A DNA stretch of 12,222 bases from NCBI GenBank assembly GCA_029932445.1, contig JAOZQB010000074.1, positions 1 through 12,222 of the forward strand, in the 5' to 3' direction. Positions within the stretch are counted from its first letter, which is position 1. Each line of letters starts with the position of its first letter. Below are positions 1 through 5,469 of the stretch, one piece after another. Origin of the DNA: Bacteroidales bacterium (GTDB lineage Bacteria; Bacteroidota; Bacteroidia; Bacteroidales; JAADGE01). Position numbers and translations under genes: made by a program. The notes under the pieces are model-generated. The model did not search any database. It had not been told where the DNA came from and saw nothing but the letters and a program-made list of their open reading frames with translations.

Positions 1-2
1 AT

Positions 3-167
3 GTAAACAGTTCTCAAAAAATTAGCGGAATTAATGTTATTACGAAAATTACCATGCAAAATAAACAAAAAAATCATAAAACAATTATGTCTTTGAGCAA
101 TGTTAAAATTAATACGGGTATTTCAGATTCAAAATTCTCCGAAAGAATGATGATGCGAGGAATTTAA
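3..167 (+). CDS. LolA-like outer membrane lipoprotein-sorting protein, C-terminal fragment (5' end outside window)
   Basis: An open frame enters from the left edge (first full codon at 3) and stops at TAA 165-167, giving 54 residues. The visible tail contains VITKITMQNKQ, then a basic stretch, then MSLSNVKINTGISDSKFSER, ending in MMMRGI. An amphipathic beta-strand (ITMQN), a second strand (MSLSNVKIN) and then a 'D-x-x-F-S-x-R' end is how LolA-like 'outer membrane lipoprotein-sorting' proteins finish. In this family the protein is periplasmic and binds acyl chains, and it is often encoded beside an RND/MMPL permease and a DUF1302-type barrel. Such a barrel lies downstream at 1198, which supports the call. 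Only the tail is visible, so the assignment rests on a short pattern. A hairpin 51 nt downstream probably ends this transcript. Confidence 0.6.
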   Translation, partial: VNSSQKISGINVITKITMQNKQKNHKTIMSLSNVKINTGISDSKFSERMMMRGI

Positions 168-217
168 TTTGCTGAAAATTTAATAAACAAATAAAATAAT
201 CAAACAGAGTTTAGTTA

Positions 218-260
218 TGAAATAAGAACACTCTCAAAATTCGGAGAGTGTCTTATTTCA
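218..260 (+). terminator. Strong hairpin, probable transcription terminator of the upstream operon
   Basis: The left arm is TGAAATAAG (218-226), a bulged A (227) and ACACTCTC (228-235). The loop is AAAATTCG (236-243). The right arm is GAGAGTGT (244-251) and CTTATTTCA (252-260). All 17 pairs are Watson-Crick with a single bulge. The lower stem is A-rich on the left and T-rich on the right, so a U-rich 3' arm follows the GC-richer core, as in an intrinsic terminator. It ends only 15 nt before the GTG start at 276, so it could also act as a 5' leader structure of that gene. Confidence 0.72.
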
Positions 261-275
261 AATTTCTAATCAAAC

Positions 276-1178
276 GTGAAAATCAAAAAAAGGTATATTA
301 TATATTTTATGGTTTCAGTATTTATGCTGTCCGGAAATTTTATGCCGAAACTTAAAGCGGATACGATTCCGACTGTCAGTTTAACAACGATTTCACAAGT
401 TAATCAAGGAAACAGTTATATTACGTTTCCGACAGATATCGGAAATATCGAACCTTTATGGTTTGAAGCAAACTTAATTCCGAATTTTCATATTCGTACG
501 AATAAAGATTCACGATTGATGGGTGTTTTAACACCTCAAATTATGATAAGAATGTATCGGGAATATTCTTTTCCGGTAAAGACGCCGAGTTACAGACCGC
601 AGGTAACGATATATTATAAACTCTGTAAAGAAAAGAAAAACAGCACGTTATTTTTTCGTTTGGCACACCATTCGAACGGGCAAGACGGTAATTTTTATTC
701 CGAAGACGGAAGTATTAATATAGAATCCGGTGATTTTTCGACAAATTATATTGAATTAGGTTTAATAAGAATATTTTTTAATAAAAAATTAAATGTAACA
801 CAATTTTACAGAACGTCTTTCAGAAAAGACTTTATTCGGGAGGATAATGAATTAAACGGCATATACAGTAAATTCCGATGGAAAAACAGTTTCTCGGTTT
901 TTAAAATAAGACAAAAAGAAACAAAAAACTTAAAGAAAAAAGCCGGCTTCTCATTAAAAGCTGATGCAGAAGTGATGTTCGGAGATATTTACACTTGGGA
1001 CGAACAGGTTTTTGACAGAATAAATATCGGTTTAACCGCTTATTACACACCGAAATTCTTTGAAGACATCGGATTTTTTATAAACCTGTATCACGGTCAA
1101 GATTATTACAATATTTATTTTGACAAACAAAGAAATATCATCAGGTTTGGTATAATGACTGAACTTTTACGATTTTAA
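276..1178 (+). CDS. OMPLA (phospholipase A)-like outer-membrane beta-barrel protein
   Basis: 300 residues. The GTG start at 276 is preferred because it gives a basic n-region (MKIKKR) before a hydrophobic stretch and a signal-peptide end near PKLKA (residue 28). The first ATG (309) would lose the basic residues. Two regions resemble outer-membrane phospholipase A. One is H131-H132-S133-N134-G135, which fits the H-x-S-N-G active-site motif. The other is a C-terminal hairpin around LYHGQDYYNIYF (271-282) ending in an alternating strand to R299-F300, matching the OMPLA-type last strands. Family knowledge: OMPLA is a Ca2+-dependent, dimerising enzyme that hydrolyses phospholipids in the outer leaflet, using His/Ser/Asn. 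The catalytic Asn is not obvious at its usual distance: N148 and N157 follow at +15 and +24. The protein may therefore be divergent or non-catalytic. It is followed 19 nt later by a second barrel gene, probably in the same transcript. Confidence 0.6.
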   Translation: MKIKKRYIIYFMVSVFMLSGNFMPKLKADTIPTVSLTTISQVNQGNSYITFPTDIGNIEPLWFEANLIPNFHIRTNKDSRLMGVLTPQIMIRMYREYSFPVKTPSYRPQVTIYYKLCKEKKNSTLFFRLAHHSNGQDGNFYSEDGSINIESGDFSTNYIELGLIRIFFNKKLNVTQFYRTSFRKDFIREDNELNGIYSKFRWKNSFSVFKIRQKETKNLKKKAGFSLKADAEVMFGDIYTWDEQVFDRINIGLTAYYTPKFFEDIGFFINLYHGQDYYNIYFDKQRNIIRFGIMTELLRF

Positions 1179-1197
1179 TAAATAAAAAAACAGAAAA

Positions 1198-2439
1198 ATG
1201 AAAAAGATAATATTATTTGCCATGCTTTCAGTATTTGTCCTTACCGGACAGGCTCAAAATGCTGATTTTTCCGGTTATATGAGAAATTATACCGGCGTTT
1301 TATATAACACCGGAGATTTATCAATACTCCAAAACACCTTTAATTTGGATGTTTCTAAAACCGGAGAAAAAATAGGGTTTAAAGTGAATCCCATGATATA
1401 TCATTATTGGGCTGACAGTCTGAATTTCAGATTAAGAGAAGCTTATGTTGACTTATATTTTAAAAATTTCGATATCAGAGTCGGTAAACAGCAAGTTGTT
1501 TGGGGAAAAGCCGATGGCGTGTTTATCACGGATGTTGTTTCACCCTTAAATTTAGAAGAATTTTTATTACCCGATTTTGATGAAATAAGAACCGGTGTTA
1601 ATGCAATCAAATTAGACTATTATATCGGTAATAACACATTGGAAGCAATCTGGATCCCTCAGTTTACGCCGACGGAAGCACCTCAAGCCGGTTCAATATG
1701 GTATCTGCAACCTGAATTTCCGGCACCCGCAACTTTTGATTGGTCTAAATCCGAGATAAAACCGAGTCTTGAAAACAGCGAATTTTTTGCAAAATATTCT
1801 GTTTTTACTTCAGCAATCGATTTTGAAATTATGGGAGGTTATACTTGGGATGATAATCCGACAATGCATGTTCAAAAAGAATTTGCCGTTAATTTACAAA
1901 CACATCAACCCTATTTGGCGGGTTTAAATATTACCCCGGAACATCACCGTTTATATCTCGGAGGTGCTTCTTTCAGTACCGAAATTAAAGGGATTGTATT
2001 ACGAGGTGAAGGGGCTTATTATAACGGTAAATATTTTCAAACAGAAGATATGCAAGCCGTTGATGCATTAGTTCAAAAAGATTACTTGCATTATATGGCA
2101 GGTTTGGATTTTAATATCGGAAACGTAAAATTAAGCTCTCAATTTATTCAGGAGTACATATTGGATTATGATGAAAATATAACCAACAAAGAATTTCAAA
2201 ATACAATGACATTTTTGGCAAGATATGATACGCCGTCTGATTTATTACATTTTGAATTATTTTCATATGTCGGATTAACAAATGAAGATGCATTAATAAG
2301 ACCGAAAATTACTTACGATTTTGACGACAGTTTTTCAATTCTTCTCGGCTCCAATATTTTTGTCGGTGACAGAAGCGGAAGATTTGGTCAATATCAGGAT
2401 AATTCAATGATGTATTTGAAATTAAAATACAGTTTCTGA
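1198..2439 (+). CDS. DUF1302-like outer-membrane beta-barrel protein (porin/exporter type)
   Basis: 413 residues. The signal peptide is MKKIILFAMLSVFVLTGQAQ (cleavage near residue 20). The rest is alternating hydrophobic/aromatic beta strands ending in LKLKYSF, the C-terminal Phe typical of barrels inserted by BAM. The segment RVGKQQVVWGKADG (94-107), followed by DVVSPLNLEEFLLPD (112-126), matches the conserved core of DUF1302-family barrels, in which 'G-(K/R)-Q-x-V-x-W-G-(K/R)-x-D' precedes 'D-x-x-N/S-P'. DUF1302 proteins are commonly encoded with a LolA/DUF1329-like periplasmic protein and an MMPL-type RND permease. They are suspected to move hydrophobic compounds or lipids across the outer membrane. 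A LolA-like tail lies upstream (3-167), but the OMPLA-like gene and a hairpin separate them here. The substrate is unknown, and a role in lipid transport is inference from context. Confidence 0.7.
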   Translation: MKKIILFAMLSVFVLTGQAQNADFSGYMRNYTGVLYNTGDLSILQNTFNLDVSKTGEKIGFKVNPMIYHYWADSLNFRLREAYVDLYFKNFDIRVGKQQVVWGKADGVFITDVVSPLNLEEFLLPDFDEIRTGVNAIKLDYYIGNNTLEAIWIPQFTPTEAPQAGSIWYLQPEFPAPATFDWSKSEIKPSLENSEFFAKYSVFTSAIDFEIMGGYTWDDNPTMHVQKEFAVNLQTHQPYLAGLNITPEHHRLYLGGASFSTEIKGIVLRGEGAYYNGKYFQTEDMQAVDALVQKDYLHYMAGLDFNIGNVKLSSQFIQEYILDYDENITNKEFQNTMTFLARYDTPSDLLHFELFSYVGLTNEDALIRPKITYDFDDSFSILLGSNIFVGDRSGRFGQYQDNSMMYLKLKYSF

Positions 2440-2460
2440 TAAATCGGAATTAAAAAAGGA

Positions 2461-2535
2461 GTTACATTTATGTGACTTCTTAAATGTACCTGGGTTAGTT
2501 GGCGTTAACTACATGGTTTTATTTTAAATTATTAA
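2461..2535. other. Intergenic structured element with two inverted repeats
   Basis: The 106-nt gap between the porin and the phosphatidyltransferase contains TACATTTA (2463-2470) and its reverse complement TAAATGTA (2481-2488) around a 10-nt spacer. Next comes TAGTT (2496-2500) / AACTA (2507-2511) around GGCGTT, then a T-rich tract (from 2516). The segment around 2488-2516 is richer in G and C than the rest of the window's intergenic DNA. It could be a weak terminator ending the barrel transcript, an operator or 5' leader element for the inositol-lipid operon, or the remnant of a dispersed repeat. No Bacteroidota -7 box (TAnnTTTG) was found with confidence. Confidence 0.4.
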
Positions 2536-2545
2536 ATATTTTGAA

Positions 2546-3244
2546 ATGAAGAAATCAGAACCCGGAATGTGGGAAAAAATAAAAAAAGGTGCTTATAATT
2601 TGCTGAATCCGATTTTAAAACTTGTGATAAAAACCGGAATAACACCTAACGGAATAACACTTATCGGTTTTATTATTACGATTTTTTCAGCCGTAATTTT
2701 AATTGTCGGTGCAGAAACGGGAATAAGAGGCGATACAAGATACATTACTTGGTTCGGAATTGTTTTATTAACTGCCGGACTTTTTGATATGCTTGACGGA
2801 CAACTTGCCCGAAAAACCGGAAAAATGACAAAATTCGGAGCCCTTTTCGATTCTGTTATTGACCGATACAGCGAAATGATAATGTTTTTCGGAATTGCCT
2901 ATTATTTGGTTTCGTATCATTATTTTTTAAGCGGTGTATTGGCTTTTATTGCCATGATTGGTTCTATAATGGTCAGTTACGTTAGAGCCAGAGCGGAAGG
3001 ATTGGGTGTAGAATGTAAAATCGGTATAATGCAACGTCCCGAAAGGGTTTTGACAATCGGAATATCGGCAATATTATACGGACTTATTTCACATTTTACG
3101 GGAACCTTTAAAGTTGAGATTGACATATTTCCCTATACATTATTTGAAAACATCTCAATTTTCACGATTCCGATTTTTATTATGGCTGTTTTAACAAATT
3201 ATACGGCTTTTCAAAGATTAAATCATTGCAGAAAAATAATGTAA
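2546..3244 (+). CDS. CDP-alcohol phosphatidyltransferase, probable phosphatidylinositol phosphate synthase
   Basis: 232 residues, integral inner-membrane enzyme. The full CDP-alcohol phosphotransferase signature is present: D81-x-x-D84-G85-x-x-A88-R89-x8-G98-x-x-x-D102-x-x-x-D106. The four Asp residues bind the metal ion(s) and the CDP-diacylglycerol pyrophosphate. About six membrane segments are visible (roughly 36-57, 67-83, 110-128, 130-148, 166-184 and 203-221). The family includes synthases of phosphatidylglycerophosphate, phosphatidylserine and phosphatidylinositol (phosphate). The acceptor cannot be read from the motif, but inositol-1-phosphate synthase follows 31 nt downstream and a phosphatase after that. 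This supports a synthase that joins L-myo-inositol-1-phosphate to CDP-diacylglycerol, as in mycobacteria and as described for the Bacteroides inositol-lipid cluster. It is the first gene of the tightly packed run that continues to the window end. Confidence 0.85.
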   Translation: MKKSEPGMWEKIKKGAYNLLNPILKLVIKTGITPNGITLIGFIITIFSAVILIVGAETGIRGDTRYITWFGIVLLTAGLFDMLDGQLARKTGKMTKFGALFDSVIDRYSEMIMFFGIAYYLVSYHYFLSGVLAFIAMIGSIMVSYVRARAEGLGVECKIGIMQRPERVLTIGISAILYGLISHFTGTFKVEIDIFPYTLFENISIFTIPIFIMAVLTNYTAFQRLNHCRKIM

Positions 3245-3275
3245 CAAAAAAATATACATATTAAATTATAATTAA

Positions 3276-4592
3276 ATGAACTCTAAACAAAATATTAAAA
3301 AACCGGAAGGAAAGTTAGGAATACTTACACCCGGTATCGGTGCAGTGTCAACCACATTTATGGCAGGTGTTATTACAGTTAGAAAAGGTTTAGGCCAACC
3401 AATCGGTTCTGTTTCGCAAATGGGAAAAATCAGACTCGGTAAAAGAACCGAGAACAGAAATCCTACGGTTAAAGATTTTGTTCCTTTGGCATCTTTGGAT
3501 GACATGGTTTTCGGCGGTTGGGATATCTTCTCGGAAAATGCCTATGAAGCTGCAATGAAAGCCGGCGTTTTAGAAAAAGATTTGTTGAATGCAATAAAAA
3601 ATGATCTATCACAAATAAAACCGATGCCGGCAGTTTTCAATCACGATTTTGTTAAAAATATTGAAGGAGAAAATATTAAAAAAGAGCCGACAAAAATGGA
3701 TGAAGCCAAAGCACTTATGGCTGACATCAAAAAATTTAAAACGGAAAATAATTGTGACAGAATTGTTATGGTTTGGTGCGCTTCTACAGAAGTTTACACC
3801 GAAGAAACGGATGTTCATCAATCGATTGAAGCATTCGAAAAAGCTTTGGAAGAAAATCATCCGTCAATTGCTCCGAGTATGATTTATGCTTACGCCGCCA
3901 TAAAATCCGGTGTTGCCTTTGCGAACGGAGCTCCGAATTTGACCGTTGATACTCCGGCTTTAATCGAATTGGCAAATCAACTGAATGTTCCGATTGCCGG
4001 AAAAGATTTTAAAACCGGACAAACCCTAATGAAAACAATTCTCGGACCGGGATTAAAAACCCGTTTGCTCGGAATTGACGGGTGGTTTTCAACAAATATT
4101 CTCGGTAACAGAGACGGTAAAGTTCTTGACGATGCCGACTCTTTTAAAACCAAAGAAGTATCTAAATTAAGTGTTCTTGACAGCATTTTAGAACCCGATC
4201 TCTATCCGGAACTCTATAAAGAAATGTATCATAAGGTTCGAATTAACTACTATCCGCCTAAAGGTGATGATAAAGAAAGTTGGGATAATATTGATATTTT
4301 CGGGTGGCTCGGATATAAAATGCAAATAAAAGTAAACTTTCTCTGTAAAGATTCAATCCTTGCGGCACCCGTTGTTTTAGATCTTGCATTGTTTATGGAT
4401 TTGGCACAACGTGCTGATATGAAAGGCATACAAGAATGGCTTTCGTTCTATTTTAAGTCGCCGCAAACAAAAAGGGGTTTAAAACCGATACATGATATTT
4501 TCTTACAAAAAATAAAGTTTGAAAATACATTGCGACATCTTATGGGTGAAACATTGATAAACCATTTGGGATTAGATTATTACGAGGAGTAA
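3276..4592 (+). CDS. Myo-inositol-1-phosphate synthase (inositol-3-phosphate synthase)
   Basis: 438 residues, cytosolic. It converts D-glucose-6-phosphate to L-myo-inositol-1-phosphate with internal NAD+ cycling. The N-terminal Rossmann motif is G20-I-G22-A-V-S25. Conserved family blocks follow: VWCASTE (166-172), SGVAFANGAPN (211-221) in the nucleotide-binding domain, AGKDFKTGQT (241-250) with the lysines used in catalysis (K243, K246), and NILGNRDG (274-281) in the catalytic domain. The length suits the prokaryotic branch, which is shorter than the roughly 510-550-residue eukaryotic enzymes. Its place between a CDP-alcohol phosphatidyltransferase and a PgpA-type phosphatase indicates that its product feeds phosphatidylinositol synthesis rather than a soluble osmolyte. 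The last two sense codons are GAG GAG, which form a purine-rich sequence 7 nt before the next start (see findings). Confidence 0.93.
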   Translation: MNSKQNIKKPEGKLGILTPGIGAVSTTFMAGVITVRKGLGQPIGSVSQMGKIRLGKRTENRNPTVKDFVPLASLDDMVFGGWDIFSENAYEAAMKAGVLEKDLLNAIKNDLSQIKPMPAVFNHDFVKNIEGENIKKEPTKMDEAKALMADIKKFKTENNCDRIVMVWCASTEVYTEETDVHQSIEAFEKALEENHPSIAPSMIYAYAAIKSGVAFANGAPNLTVDTPALIELANQLNVPIAGKDFKTGQTLMKTILGPGLKTRLLGIDGWFSTNILGNRDGKVLDDADSFKTKEVSKLSVLDSILEPDLYPELYKEMYHKVRINYYPPKGDDKESWDNIDIFGWLGYKMQIKVNFLCKDSILAAPVVLDLALFMDLAQRADMKGIQEWLSFYFKSPQTKRGLKPIHDIFLQKIKFENTLRHLMGETLINHLGLDYYEE

Positions 4593-4596
4593 ATAA

Positions 4597-5073
4597 ATGA
4601 AATTTTATAAAATAACAGCATCAGGATTAGGGACGGGGTATTCTCCGGTTGCTCCCGGAACAGCGGGATCTGTTTTAGGTATTATTCTGTTTTGGATACT
4701 TAATTTTGCTTTGCAAAAAGCAGATGCAAATGAATGGTTTATCCTTGTTCTTAATTCCGGTGTTATTATTTTAACAATGTTCATCGGTGTAAAGGCAATT
4801 AAAGAAGTTCACAAAATTTGGGAACATGATGCGGGAAAAATAGTCATTGATGAAATTGTCGGAGTTTGGATTGCGGCATTTGCTGTTCCTTTCAGGTGGG
4901 AATATTATTTATCAGCTTTAGTGTTATTTCGCTTTTTTGATATTTTAAAACCGCTGTATATCAGGAGGCTTGATAATATGAAAACGAATTGGAGTGTTAT
5001 GCTTGATGATGTGTTAGCCGGAATATACGCCTTAATTGTCTTGCAGTTGATAATTTATTTTAAAGTTTTTTAG
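4597..5073 (+). CDS. PgpA-family phosphatase, probable phosphatidylinositol-phosphate phosphatase
   Basis: 158 residues, a small membrane phosphatase of the PgpA family (YutG/PgpA fold). Conserved elements are G12-x-G14-x-x-P17-x-A-P20-G21-T-x-G24-S25, the IVIDEIVG block (82-89) with D85 and E86, RFFDILKP (112-119) with D115, and the DD pair D137-D138 in DDVLAG. Hydrophobic segments lie near 25-36, 47-65, 88-98, 103-116 and 138-156. PgpA normally dephosphorylates phosphatidylglycerophosphate. Here it sits 4 nt after inositol-1-phosphate synthase and in the same run as the PIP synthase, so the likelier substrate is phosphatidylinositol phosphate, giving phosphatidylinositol. This is inference by context. 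A housekeeping role in phosphatidylglycerol synthesis is not excluded, since no other PgpA can be checked. Confidence 0.85.
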   Translation: MKFYKITASGLGTGYSPVAPGTAGSVLGIILFWILNFALQKADANEWFILVLNSGVIILTMFIGVKAIKEVHKIWEHDAGKIVIDEIVGVWIAAFAVPFRWEYYLSALVLFRFFDILKPLYIRRLDNMKTNWSVMLDDVLAGIYALIVLQLIIYFKVF

Positions 5074-5074
5074 A

Positions 5075-5467
5075 ATGAAAAAAAAACAGCATCCGGGTAA
5101 AGTATTTTTAAAATACAATGTTGTTGCAGGAATTGCAACCGCCGTTGATTTTGCTGTTTTGATATTTTTCACCGAAATCTTGCAAATTCAGTATTTGGTA
5201 TCAGCAGTTTTTGGGGCTGTAAGCGGAGGAATAACTGCTTTTATATTGGAAAGAAATTGGACGTTTATGAAAAAAGACGGAAAATTATCTCTTCAGGCAA
5301 AAAAATATGCAGGTATTTGGCTTACAAGTATTTTTTTAAATATTTCGGGATTGTATTTGTTAGTTGAATATATAGGGCTTCAATACATCATCTCGAAAGT
5401 AATTGTTGCCGTCATTGTCGGTATAGGTTTTAATTTTTTAACGCATAAGTATTATATTTTTAAATAG
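5075..5467 (+). CDS. GtrA family small membrane protein
   Basis: 130 residues with four hydrophobic segments (about 13-34, 40-58, 78-97 and 104-124). GtrA hallmarks are the opening F-L-K-Y-x-x-V-A-G (11-19), the T-x-x-D-F pattern in the first membrane helix (22-26), and ERNWTF (59-64), equivalent to the 'N-R-x-W-T-F' after the second helix. GtrA-like proteins are thought to flip or help present polyprenyl-phosphate-linked sugars or other lipids across the inner membrane. The gene starts one base after the PgpA-type stop and two bases before the DUF5686 gene, so it is almost certainly co-transcribed with the inositol-lipid genes. No glycosyltransferase is visible nearby, so its usual partner is missing. 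A role in moving an inositol-lipid intermediate is possible but unproven. Confidence 0.85.
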   Translation: MKKKQHPGKVFLKYNVVAGIATAVDFAVLIFFTEILQIQYLVSAVFGAVSGGITAFILERNWTFMKKDGKLSLQAKKYAGIWLTSIFLNISGLYLLVEYIGLQYIISKVIVAVIVGIGFNFLTHKYYIFK

Positions 5468-5469
5468 GA

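Noticed and set aside
2461..2516. Integron attC site or mobile-element end
   Set aside because: The inverted repeats and a GTTAAC-like core suggested it, but the core does not fit the attC consensus and there is no integrase, transposase or target duplication nearby.
3272..3505. Minus-strand open frame antisense to the MIPS N-terminus
   Set aside because: It is a shadow of the conserved Rossmann region of inositol-1-phosphate synthase, with no start-site context or domain.
4597..5073. Housekeeping phosphatidylglycerophosphatase
   Set aside because: The family is PgpA, but location within the inositol-phosphate lipid genes makes PIP the likelier substrate. Kept as an alternative in the annotation, not as the main call.
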